From Rickettsia typhi (lineage in GTDB: Bacteria; Pseudomonadota; Alphaproteobacteria; Rickettsiales; Deianiraeaceae): a stretch of DNA of 49,045 nucleotides. The DNA is taken from positions 1 through 49,045 of the forward strand of contig CAMCQG010000005.1 in assembly GCA_945876965.1 (NCBI GenBank), given 5' to 3'. Position numbers and translations under genes: made by a program. Below, piece by piece: positions 1 to 7,043 of the stretch (its first letter is position 1; each line of letters begins with the position of its first letter). The notes below the pieces were generated by a model. That model was not told where the DNA came from, did no database searches, and worked only from the letters and a program-made list of their open reading frames with translations.

Positions 1-291
1 GAATATCAAATATTAAAAGAAAAAGATAAAGCATTAGAAAGGTTAATAAAGATAGAAATATCTTTTATGTTAAAGCAAAATAAAACAATAGATAAAGATT
101 TTATTATAAAAAAAATAAAGCCAGATGCCAAAAAAATAATCAAAAGTGACAATATAATGGAATATTTGAGCCAAATTTTTGACAGTATTTCAATTGAAAA
201 AATACAATCAAGGCAATCACAGAGTTCTAATGTTCAAAGATTTATAGAAAATGGTGTAAGCAAAGGCAAAATAGAACCTTGGAGCTTATAA
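1..291 (+). CDS. C-terminal part of an unknown protein, cut by the window start
   Basis: The frame is open from base 1 to the TAA at 289-291, so this is the last 96 residues of a longer protein. An internal ATG at 67 would give 74 residues, but nothing marks it as a true start. The product is rich in Lys, Ile, Asn and Ser, with a charged helical first half and a polar tail ending in EPWSL. I recognise no domain, signal peptide or membrane segment. The upstream part lies outside the window, so function cannot be judged. Composition resembles the interrupted gene at the other end of the window, but that may only reflect AT-rich codon use. Confidence 0.6.
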   Translation, partial: EYQILKEKDKALERLIKIEISFMLKQNKTIDKDFIIKKIKPDAKKIIKSDNIMEYLSQIFDSISIEKIQSRQSQSSNVQRFIENGVSKGKIEPWSL

Positions 292-365
292 TATATAAAA
301 TATTCTTTTTTATTGTCAATAATATTTAATACTTTATATTTAATAATTAATTATTGTTATTTACT

Positions 366-1136
366 ATGAAACCAAAGGCTTTTTTGTGTGATGTGTGGGG
401 AGTTATTCATAATGGGGTTAAGCTTTATGATGATGTATTACCATTTGCGGAGTATTGCAAAAAAAATGATATAAAATTAATTTTATTTTCAAATGCACCG
501 CGTATAACAAGTGTTGTTTCTGACTTTTTATCCAAAACATTTGGTTTTGAAAAAGATAAACATTATTTTGACATAACAACCTCTGGTGAAGTTTTTATTG
601 ATACTTATAAAAATTTAAAAGATAAAAAATGTTTTTTTATAGGAGAAGATAAGGATTTATTTATGATAGATGTTATTGGTGCCATCAAAACAGATAACAT
701 AAATGATGTCGAATTTACATTGATTACTGGAGAGTATTGTAACGAAAAAGATAATCAAATAGTTGATATTTTAAATGATTTAAAAAATAAGAATATTCCT
801 GCTTACTGCCCTAATCCAGATTTATCTGCACATAAAAATGGTGTTATAATGAATTGTGCTGGTTTTGTTGCTGAGCAATATAAAAACATAGGCGGCACAG
901 TTATTTCATGTGGCAAGCCATATCCACAAATGTACGAATATGCTTTGAATAAATTTAACCTTGAAAAACAAGATGTAATAGCAATTGGAGATTCTTTGCG
1001 AACAGATATTGCTGGGGCAAATACCTTTGGGATTGAATCTGTTATGGTTTTAACAGGAATCTCAAAAATAGAAGATATTGTTGATGAAAAACCAACTTTT
1101 ATTATCAAAAATTTAAGTGAAATTTATGAAAATTGA
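366..1136 (+). CDS. HAD superfamily class IIA hydrolase, TIGR01459-like
   Basis: This is a soluble HAD-fold phosphatase-like protein of 256 residues, the usual size for class IIA. Motif I is CDVWGVIHNG near residue 8, where the first Asp (nucleophile) is kept and the usual second Asp is Trp, as I recall for the alphaproteobacterial TIGR01459 group. Motif II is LFSNAPR and the C-terminal metal-binding motif is GDSLRTDIAGA. The cap lies between these, as in class IIA enzymes. The substrate is unknown; relatives act on sugar or nucleotide phosphates. An in-frame TTG at 354 would add four residues, but the ATG at 366 fits the family start better. The gene overlaps the cca start by 11 bases, so the two are probably co-translated. 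Confidence 0.85.
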   Translation: MKPKAFLCDVWGVIHNGVKLYDDVLPFAEYCKKNDIKLILFSNAPRITSVVSDFLSKTFGFEKDKHYFDITTSGEVFIDTYKNLKDKKCFFIGEDKDLFMIDVIGAIKTDNINDVEFTLITGEYCNEKDNQIVDILNDLKNKNIPAYCPNPDLSAHKNGVIMNCAGFVAEQYKNIGGTVISCGKPYPQMYEYALNKFNLEKQDVIAIGDSLRTDIAGANTFGIESVMVLTGISKIEDIVDEKPTFIIKNLSEIYEN

Positions 1137-2262
1137 TATTTCAAAAATATTAACCCCAGATATTAATTTTATTTTTGAAAAAGTTGATAAAATAATGATT
1201 GTTGGCGGGGCAGTTAGAGACCTAATTGCTTTTGGGGCTGTTAATGAGGATATAGATTTTGCAACACCTTTGCACCCGAATGAAATAAAAAATATTTTTT
1301 TGCAATACAAAAGCTGGACAGTTATCACAGCTGGTGAAAAATTTGGCTCTATTGTTGTTTTGAATAAAAAAAGCAATAAAACATACGATATTACAACACT
1401 TCGTAGCGATATAAATACGGACGGAAGACATGCTGAGGTTATTTTTGATGCAACTTTTGAATCCGATTCAAAAAGACGCGATTTTACAATAAATTCATTA
1501 TATTTGGATCGAGATGGATCTGTTTATGATTTTAATAACGGACTACAAGATCTACATGATAAAAAAGTTAGATTTATTGGCAACGCAGAAACTAGAATAA
1601 ATGAAGATTATTTAAGGATAATGAGATTTTTTAGATTTTCGGCAAAATTTGGAGGATATTTGGATAACGAAGGTTTTGTGGCGTGTAAAAAATTAGCAAA
1701 CAATATTGTTAAAATATCAAAAGAGCGTTTTACATCAGAGCTGGTTGGAATTGCAAAAGGTATTTTTGGCAATGAAATGCTTGCTAGAATGCAAGAAATT
1801 GGATTATTTTTTTGGCTACACAATACTTCTATTTTGTATGATAGGTTATTAGTTAAAGATAAAAAAATTACAAAACAACAAATAATTACAATGCTATTTA
1901 ACGACGAAAAAAATCTAACGCAGCTTGATTTAACAAAAAATGAAATACAATTTATAAAATTTTGCTGGCAAAATGATATTTTAAATTGGTCACAAATAAC
2001 AAAGCAAAATAAATTATTGGCATTAAATTGCGATAAACTTATGTTGCAAAATGCCCTACAAATAAATGAGCATTTATCCCAAAAAGATAAAGATTTTTTA
2101 TTAAATATTCCACCCCTACCAATCAACGGTAACGATTTGCTTGCTATAAATATTGAGTCAAAACAAATAGGTTTAAATCTTAAAAAAGCTTGTGAAATGT
2201 GGGTTGATGGAGACTTTAAATATCACAAAGAAATGATATTATTTTTAATATCATCTAAATAG
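1126..2262 (+). CDS. cca: CCA tRNA nucleotidyltransferase / poly(A) polymerase family, class II
   Basis: The enzyme adds or repairs the CCA end of tRNAs in the cytoplasm. The nucleotidyltransferase core is clear: VGGAVRDL near residue 27, the metal-binding pair in EDIDFAT, then RRDFTINSLY and the neck motif RINEDYLRIMRFFRF. The C-terminal half is a weakly conserved helical tRNA-binding region. The 378 residues match alphaproteobacterial relatives. A GTG at 1117 is in frame, but ATG at 1126 keeps the usual spacing to the GG motif. It overlaps the HAD gene by 11 bases upstream. Its last 40 bases overlap the end of ccmA on the other strand, so there is no room for a separate terminator between them. 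Confidence 0.93.
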   Translation: MKIDISKILTPDINFIFEKVDKIMIVGGAVRDLIAFGAVNEDIDFATPLHPNEIKNIFLQYKSWTVITAGEKFGSIVVLNKKSNKTYDITTLRSDINTDGRHAEVIFDATFESDSKRRDFTINSLYLDRDGSVYDFNNGLQDLHDKKVRFIGNAETRINEDYLRIMRFFRFSAKFGGYLDNEGFVACKKLANNIVKISKERFTSELVGIAKGIFGNEMLARMQEIGLFFWLHNTSILYDRLLVKDKKITKQQIITMLFNDEKNLTQLDLTKNEIQFIKFCWQNDILNWSQITKQNKLLALNCDKLMLQNALQINEHLSQKDKDFLLNIPPLPINGNDLLAINIESKQIGLNLKKACEMWVDGDFKYHKEMILFLISSK

Positions 2263-2813
2263 TTACTATGTGCCGTAAAAAATACTATTCCACTGTTACT
2301 GATTCGTTGTAAAATTAAATCTTTTAAAATCGCCAAAGATTCGCTGTCTAAATAGCTATCTGCTTCATCAATAATCCATATTTTGCAAGGACAAGTTATT
2401 AGTTTTGCAAGAGCAACTTTACGCTTAAAACCAGATGATAATTTATTTATTTTGGTGTGTCTATACTTTTCTAGTCCAAAAATTTTAATACCAGCTTCTG
2501 TCAAGTCTATACCTGACCATCTTTTTGACCAAAGGCTAATATTTTGTTCAACATTTAGATCTTCATATAATCCATTTTGTGAAAAAATTGCCTGAATGTT
2601 ACTTTTAAACTCTTCAATATTATATTTTAAATCGTAACCGTTTATTTTAATCAAGCCGGTATAATTATTTGATAATCCGCATAAAATTTTTATCAAAGAT
2701 GTTTTACCTGTGCCATTATCACCTTCAATCTTAACAATTGAATCTATTGATATATTTACATTTATTGGCTTAAAATGTGCAATTGTACTCACAATATTTT
2801 GCAGAACAATCAT
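2223..2813 (-). CDS. ccmA: Cytochrome c maturation heme exporter ATP-binding protein CcmA
   Basis: This ABC ATPase of 196 residues is the size of CcmA, which powers the CcmAB(CD) complex that frees heme from CcmE during cytochrome c assembly. Visible motifs are Walker A GDNGTGKTS near residue 32, signature LSSGFKRKV near 125, and Walker B IWIIDEAD near 145 followed by a switch His in FFTAHS. The short length and GLSNNYTG region fit CcmA better than larger transporter ATPases. CcmB is not next to it, so the ccm genes are scattered, as in many Rickettsiales. The start overlaps by ATGA with a tiny membrane gene read just before it. Its end overlaps cca on the other strand. Confidence 0.82.
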   Translation of the reverse strand: MIVLQNIVSTIAHFKPINVNISIDSIVKIEGDNGTGKTSLIKILCGLSNNYTGLIKINGYDLKYNIEEFKSNIQAIFSQNGLYEDLNVEQNISLWSKRWSGIDLTEAGIKIFGLEKYRHTKINKLSSGFKRKVALAKLITCPCKIWIIDEADSYLDSESLAILKDLILQRISNSGIVFFTAHSNYLDDIKNNIISL

Positions 2814-2929
2814 TTTATTTTTTCTTCTAATTTTTCAATTCTTTGTTGCTGTGTTTTATTTTTATTAGACATGCTAACAACATTATAAACAAGCCAAGCA
2901 ATAATCAAAGAAAATATTAAATATAGCAT
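2810..2929 (-). CDS. Small single-pass membrane protein, CcmD-like
   Basis: This 39-residue reading frame has an N-terminal hydrophobic helix (about residues 2-19) and a charged, coiled-coil-like tail ending RIEKLEEKIK. Its TGA stop overlaps the ccmA ATG (ATGA), the classic mark of translational coupling. CcmD is a tiny single-helix protein with a basic, helical cytoplasmic tail that links CcmC and CcmE to CcmAB; length, topology and partner all fit. CcmD sequences are too short and variable for certainty by eye, so the name stays a suggestion. It could also be an unrelated membrane peptide. Confidence 0.5.
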   Translation of the reverse strand: MLYLIFSLIIAWLVYNVVSMSNKNKTQQQRIEKLEEKIK

Positions 2930-2969
2930 AATTTTATATAAAAAAATATACTTTTAAAGTATTATAATA

Positions 2970-3866
2970 TTAATAATAGTCAAGTATTTTCATTAATTTT
3001 TCTTTATTAACTTTTGTATAAATTTGTGTTGTAGACAAACTTTCGTGCCCTAAAAGGCGTTGAATTTTTTGTAATTCATCGCTAGATTCAAGCAAAACTG
3101 TTGCGCACGAATGTCGTAAAGTATGTGGCGTTATATCACCCAAACCAAATTGTTGCCTAATGTTTTGCATTGTTTGTTGGGCAATGCGAGAAATATATTT
3201 TTTACCCAAATTACTTACAAATATTTTTTCTTCATCCATTATAACATATGGGCAAAGGGCTAAATACTGCTCTATTTTTTGTTTTGCAATATCAATAATT
3301 GGCACGATTCTTGTTTTGCCACCCTTCCCTATTACATAAAAAATATCATTTTTTAAATCTTTTTTTGTTATAGAAATAGCCTCAGATATTCTCATTCCTG
3401 TTGTAAAAATTAAAGTGAACAATGCAATATCTCGTGCACCTTGCCACTCTTTTGAGCAATTTTGTAATGCAGATAAAAATATCTGAACTTTTTCATTTGT
3501 AATAGCTTTTGGTAAAAGTTTTGGTAATCTTGGTTTTTTTAAGTTAAAAATTGCCTTATTATGCAAAATATTATTTTCTGACAAATATTCAAAAAAAGAT
3601 TTCATTGCCGAAATTGCACGCGCGTTTGATCTGTGGGTTATTTTTTTTTCAAGCCTAAACGCTAACCATAACCTTAAATTATCAATTGTTATATTTTGCA
3701 AATCAGATAAATTAGGATTTTGTTTTAACCAACACAAAAAACATTTAATGTCGTTGCGATATGCAAAAATTGTATTTTTTGCAAGCTGTTTTTCTGTTGC
3801 AATAAACATTGTAAAATCTATAAATGCCTGATTTAATTTTGCATCAACAAATATTATTTTTTGCAT
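2970..3866 (-). CDS. xerC: Tyrosine recombinase of the XerC/XerD family, probably XerC
   Basis: The protein resolves chromosome dimers at dif in FtsK-dependent recombination. It is a complete 298-residue recombinase: an N-terminal SAM-like core-binding domain (about 10-95) and a C-terminal catalytic domain. The catalytic set is visible: Arg in TTGMRISEA, the Lys-bearing GKGGKTR, HTLRHS (H-x-x-R), LGHESLST (His) and the nucleophile Tyr in TTQIYTKV. The N-terminal RAISAMKSFFEYL and the tail look more like XerC than XerD, but the paralogues are close. It begins inside the end of the phosphatase-like gene upstream (23-base overlap), an unusual neighbour for a Xer gene. No dif-like site was identified in the window. 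Confidence 0.88.
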   Translation of the reverse strand: MQKIIFVDAKLNQAFIDFTMFIATEKQLAKNTIFAYRNDIKCFLCWLKQNPNLSDLQNITIDNLRLWLAFRLEKKITHRSNARAISAMKSFFEYLSENNILHNKAIFNLKKPRLPKLLPKAITNEKVQIFLSALQNCSKEWQGARDIALFTLIFTTGMRISEAISITKKDLKNDIFYVIGKGGKTRIVPIIDIAKQKIEQYLALCPYVIMDEEKIFVSNLGKKYISRIAQQTMQNIRQQFGLGDITPHTLRHSCATVLLESSDELQKIQRLLGHESLSTTQIYTKVNKEKLMKILDYY

Positions 3867-4662
3867 ATTTTGTTAATAATTTATAATAAGTACTGTTTTT
3901 ATCTTTAAATCCATACAAAAACTCCCCCTTTTCAATTATTTTTTTATTATAATTTTTATTAAAATATTCAAAATTTATTTTATCTATTGGTTCACAGCTT
4001 AACCTACTGTGCAAAACCGAAATCAAAAATCTTGTTCGTCCGATACCCAAAAAACAATTCACAAATAATGGTTTTTTTATATTATGATATTTTTGCACCA
4101 TTTCTACTAAAAAATCCATCATTTCTTGTTCGGGGGCAGTTCTGTCGTTCCAGTCGTAGCATAAAATTTGTGTTAAAACCCTAATTTCATCACCCTTCAT
4201 AACCTCTGATTGCAAAATGGTAACACCATTAAATCTTTCTATAATTTTTGGTCTAGTGACAAAAAAATCACCATTCACGCCAGATAAATTATATAAATGA
4301 TGTAAATCTGTTTTAATTCCACCTCTCATTAATTTAATTTTTATCAAATTATTATCACCTTCATTTGTTAAGGTTACAAAAGTATCAACATTTTTATTCC
4401 AAATTGTTTGCAAAAAAACTTCTTTATTTAAAGGTGCTTCTGATGAAATATATCTGTCGCCACTGCTGTCAAATTGAAACAAAACAGATCCTGTTTTGTC
4501 TATTTGGTGCTCAGAATTTTCAACAAAAGATGCTTTTATAACAGTTTCTTGATTATTTTTGGTCAGTTTTTCGTTAAAAATATTGTTCGAAAAGTATCCA
4601 ATATTATCAAATAAAATTAAAAGATATGAGATAAATGAAAATTTATAATTAGCAATCGCCAT
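3844..4662 (-). CDS. Classical protein tyrosine phosphatase homologue with altered signature loop
   Basis: This 272-residue protein follows the eukaryote-type PTP layout. RYISSEAPL (residues 70-78) matches the family's YIAxQGPL motif, followed by a stretch like xxWxxNVxxxVxLTN (88-100). YDWNDRTAP (169-177) is the WPD loop, keeping general acid D173 with Pro changed to Asn. VNCFLGIGRT (201-210) is the P-loop, with nucleophile C203 and R209 kept, but the His before Cys is Asn and the following residues are altered. The C-terminal FLYGF region matches the Q-loop area in position, without an obvious catalytic Gln. Such proteins in host-associated bacteria are often secreted effectors acting on host phosphotyrosine. 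The N-terminus has a hydrophobic stretch (8-25), but no clean signal peptide. The gene overlaps an exported-protein gene by 14 bases and xerC by 23. Loss of the His may weaken catalysis or make it a substrate-trapping pseudo-enzyme. Confidence 0.78.
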   Translation of the reverse strand: MAIANYKFSFISYLLILFDNIGYFSNNIFNEKLTKNNQETVIKASFVENSEHQIDKTGSVLFQFDSSGDRYISSEAPLNKEVFLQTIWNKNVDTFVTLTNEGDNNLIKIKLMRGGIKTDLHHLYNLSGVNGDFFVTRPKIIERFNGVTILQSEVMKGDEIRVLTQILCYDWNDRTAPEQEMMDFLVEMVQKYHNIKKPLFVNCFLGIGRTRFLISVLHSRLSCEPIDKINFEYFNKNYNKKIIEKGEFLYGFKDKNSTYYKLLTKYAKNNIC

Positions 4663-5011
4663 TTTGAATTTTTTTCAAATCATTTTTTAAGCCATCATTA
4701 AGAAGATTAATGCTATTTTTATGTTTATCAATAATTATCATTAAATTGTTTTGATGGTGTATTTTTTCTTGTTCTACATTTTTATTATAAATATCTGATG
4801 GGGTATGGTTTCTTTCATAATTAAATGATATACCGTTAACTTTTGATTTAAAAGCCATATTTGCAGCATCGATATCGTAATTTTTTTGCCTATTTATTTT
4901 TTCAATGTTGGCTATATATTCTTGATTTATCTTTTCTGCGGCAACTATACATTGTTGACTAGCAAAAGCATTAACGGATATTAAACAAAATAATGATACA
5001 ATTTTTAACAT
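4649..5011 (-). CDS. Small exported helical protein of unknown function
   Basis: The 120-residue product begins MLKIVSLFCLISVNAFA, a good Sec signal peptide with a likely cut before SQQC. The mature part is polar and predicted helical, with many Lys, Asn and Ile residues and possible coiled-coil stretches, and it ends with Cys. Two cysteines (one near the mature start, one at the end) could form a disulfide in the periplasm. I recognise no family. A TTG six bases upstream is in frame, but ATG at 5011 begins a cleaner signal peptide. The gene end overlaps the tyrosine phosphatase homologue by 14 bases, so the two are probably translated together and may act together. Confidence 0.65.
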   Translation of the reverse strand: MLKIVSLFCLISVNAFASQQCIVAAEKINQEYIANIEKINRQKNYDIDAANMAFKSKVNGISFNYERNHTPSDIYNKNVEQEKIHHQNNLMIIIDKHKNSINLLNDGLKNDLKKIQNGDC

Positions 5012-5085
5012 ACACAAAAAAATAATAATTATTAATATACAATAAGAATTTTATATTTAATGTCAAGTCATTTAGCTTATAGAAA

Positions 5086-5421
5086 ATGAATTTAATATCA
5101 CATTATTGTAAATATTTTAAAGTCACAAAAATATGCAATATAAAACTAAAAACCAAAACATGGACCATAAAATATAATGATAAAATTGCCGCAATACAAA
5201 TTGTTGTAATTAAAAAAAATTTTAAAAAAGCGGCAGTTAGAAATTTAATAAAAAGAAGAATCACAAACGGATTGCTTGAAAATCGCAATCTTGGCTTTGA
5301 AATGGAAAGAATAAATGCCAACAAAGTATATGATTTGTATAAAATATACATTAATAAGCCAATATTGGATATCGATTTTAATACAATTATTTGTGAATTA
5401 AAAAAATGGCTTGAGCTATAA
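5086..5421 (+). CDS. rnpA: Ribonuclease P protein component
   Basis: RnpA binds the RNase P RNA and helps it remove 5' leaders from tRNA precursors. The diagnostic RNR-type motif is present as KKNFKKAAVRNLIKRRI (about residues 44-60), followed by the helical C-terminal half. The length of 111 residues is normal. The N-terminal third is divergent. In most bacteria rpmH lies directly upstream and oxaA/yidC downstream; here the 74 bases upstream hold no rpmH, and the next gene is a convergent hypothetical whose end overlaps by six bases. The motif makes the call fairly safe despite the odd context. Confidence 0.82.
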   Translation: MNLISHYCKYFKVTKICNIKLKTKTWTIKYNDKIAAIQIVVIKKNFKKAAVRNLIKRRITNGLLENRNLGFEMERINANKVYDLYKIYINKPILDIDFNTIICELKKWLEL

Positions 5422-5676
5422 TTTATTTCTATTAATATCGGTATAACCACGATTATATAAATATAGGGCACACAATCTATACTCTCTTTTTAACAGATCT
5501 ATACTAAAATTATTACCTCTTCTGGCTATCATTTCTCTTTCAACATCTTGCCATGTTTCAAAATACATATCGTTATTTAAAAATTTAATAAATACCTCAG
5601 GATCTATCAAGTCAAATCCAAATTCATTCACTACTTCTTTTACATATCCTCTATTTGAGCTTGTGTTTATAAACAT
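5416..5676 (-). CDS. Hypothetical protein, 86 residues
   Basis: A small soluble protein of unknown function. It is rich in aromatic residues, Asp, Glu and Arg, with segments such as ETWQDVEREMIARRG and LKREYRLCALYLYNRG that look helical. There is no signal peptide or membrane segment. The gene lies 46 bases after coq9 on the same strand, so it may be the last gene of a nuoA-coq9 transcript. Its stop codon overlaps the end of rnpA on the other strand by six bases. The ATG start, the amino acid make-up and the lack of a better frame favour a real gene. Confidence 0.6.
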   Translation of the reverse strand: MFINTSSNRGYVKEVVNEFGFDLIDPEVFIKFLNNDMYFETWQDVEREMIARRGNNFSIDLLKREYRLCALYLYNRGYTDINRNKL

Positions 5677-5722
5677 ACTTTTAAAATTAAACTTAAAAAT
5701 ATTTTATATATAATAAAAATGT

Positions 5723-6307
5723 TTAAGTGAAGCACTTTTTTAAATTATTAAAAAACCCATTTTTAGCTTTCGTAAAATCGATAATATTTTTAATTCTTTT
5801 ATCAATAAAGTGTCCTGTCTTATCAATGTTTTGTGTCCTGTATGCCACAAACATTGTTGATGTGTAAACGGCCCCAAGGCTTAATCTTTTTGTATAATAT
5901 GAAAAATCAAGAGATTTATCTCCTGCAATATCAAGAATAAAATTTACATCTAAATGTGTAATTTTATATGAAACATCGATATATTTTGGCAATAAACACA
6001 TTGAATACAAATTTGTAAAAAGAGTTTCGTTTTCTAATGCAATTTTAACTTTTAGCTTTAATAATAGCGTTATTTTTTCTGAAAATCTTAATTCATTACC
6101 ATCGTATAATCTTAAAACTTCATCATTCCATTTTTCAGCTATAAGACTAATAACATCTTTTTGTCCAGCAGGAAAAGTTAACAAAAAATCTCCATAATTT
6201 ATATTATTTTTTTTTAATAAAGTCGCCAAAAAATCATCATCAAGCGTCATACTATATTTTGAAGCCTCAGCAATATATATATCTAAAAAATCTTTTTTAT
6301 CTAACAT
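5723..6307 (-). CDS. COQ9 family protein
   Basis: COQ9 proteins bind lipids and help the hydroxylation steps of ubiquinone synthesis at the membrane. The conserved COQ9 C-terminal pattern is recognisable: KRLSLGAVYTSTMFVAY (about 140-156), followed by an FIDKRIKNI stretch, which in the family is a D-x-x-F-LDRRI type motif. The N-terminal part has the helical TetR-like look typical of the fold. The size of 194 residues is normal for the alphaproteobacterial form. The start codon directly follows the nuoA stop with no spacer, so translation is coupled. Pairing with nuoA makes sense: complex I uses the ubiquinone this pathway makes. Confidence 0.8.
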   Translation of the reverse strand: MLDKKDFLDIYIAEASKYSMTLDDDFLATLLKKNNINYGDFLLTFPAGQKDVISLIAEKWNDEVLRLYDGNELRFSEKITLLLKLKVKIALENETLFTNLYSMCLLPKYIDVSYKITHLDVNFILDIAGDKSLDFSYYTKRLSLGAVYTSTMFVAYRTQNIDKTGHFIDKRIKNIIDFTKAKNGFFNNLKKCFT

Positions 6308-6658
6308 TTACCAATTAATTACACCTTTTTTCCATTCATAAAATAATCCAGTAGCTAATAAGCTAATAAAAGCAAAAGCAACAATAAAAGCTGACATTCC
6401 CATCGATTGAATATTTAATGCCCACGGCATAAGCAACGCTATTTCTACATCAAAAATCACAAAAATCATTCCAATTAAATAAAATTGTATCTCAAATTGT
6501 GCACGCGGATCATCTGTTGGCTCAACCCCACACTCATATGGGCTCAGTTTATCTTTGCCAAATCTAATTTTTGTTGTAATAAAAGGCAACAACAATAAAA
6601 CCCCCCCAACAGCAAACCCAAGCGAAATAAAAATTAATATTTGAAAATAATTTGACAT
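6308..6658 (-). CDS. nuoA: NADH-quinone oxidoreductase subunit A
   Basis: NuoA is a small membrane subunit of respiratory complex I. The 116-residue sequence has three hydrophobic segments (about 7-29, 60-82 and 88-107). The conserved loop SPYECGVEP (about 39-47) holds the family's Glu and Cys, and FEIQFYLIGMIFVIFDVEIA follows. Length and topology are exactly those of the family. In most alphaproteobacteria nuoB follows directly; here coq9 takes that place, so the nuo genes are split. The gene starts at ATG 6658, and the promoter must lie in the 385-base spacer shared with the divergent regulator gene. Confidence 0.95.
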   Translation of the reverse strand: MSNYFQILIFISLGFAVGGVLLLLPFITTKIRFGKDKLSPYECGVEPTDDPRAQFEIQFYLIGMIFVIFDVEIALLMPWALNIQSMGMSAFIVAFAFISLLATGLFYEWKKGVINW

Positions 6659-7043
6659 TTTGCCATTTATTAAAATAATATGTTTTGATTATGTTTTGTA
6701 TTTTTACAAAATGCAAATATTTTTTTAATTAAAAACAGCTATTGCACCGTTTAAAAATTGATAATTAAAATTACCGCTTTTTAGTATTAATATAAATTTT
6801 GATTTATCTAGTAAAATGGGGGCATTTTGTTATTTACAAGGATATATTGATAAATCTTAGTTTAGGCTTAATAATAGTTTTTTCCTTGAGGGTGTGGTTT
6901 TTGATAGTGTTATTGGGTGTATAACTTCGAATTATTACTATAAAAAACTTCGAAATTTTTTTATTGACTTTTTCGAATATTAATGCCGTGATAATTATGA
7001 AGATATAATTTATATAAAATAAACGAATAAAGACAGGGAAACA
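6659..7043. other. Intergenic spacer between divergent nuoA and the AlbA_2 regulator
   Basis: This is the longest non-coding stretch of the window. It holds the upstream regions of two divergent genes. Its right part carries three TTCGAA sites (listed separately), a TTGACT hexamer at 6964 and a TATAAT hexamer at 7004-7009 that could serve as the -10 element for the regulator gene. The frame of the regulator is open from 7023 onward. I find no convincing tRNA, small RNA or protein gene in the left part. Confidence 0.6.
6926..6977. promoter_or_regulatory. Three TTCGAA palindromes at exact 23-base spacing, possible operator
   Basis: The palindrome TTCGAA occurs at 6926-6931, 6949-6954 and 6972-6977, each 23 bases from the next. 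The middle copy extends as AAAAC-TTCGAA-ATTTT and the first shares the AAC before it. The array sits about 70-120 bases before the AlbA_2 regulator frame and ends about 25 bases before a possible TATAAT. Regular phasing of short palindromes is typical of cooperative dimer binding. Which protein binds is unknown; autoregulation by the downstream gene product is an inference. Confidence 0.5.

Noticed and set aside
4649-4662. Frameshift between the small exported protein and the phosphatase homologue
   Set aside because: Each has its own start and stop and the products look unrelated; a 14-base overlap is common in this window.
6926-6977. TTCGAA sites as T-arms of tRNA genes
   Set aside because: No acceptor or anticodon stems can be built around any of the three, and the spacing is too small for tRNAs.
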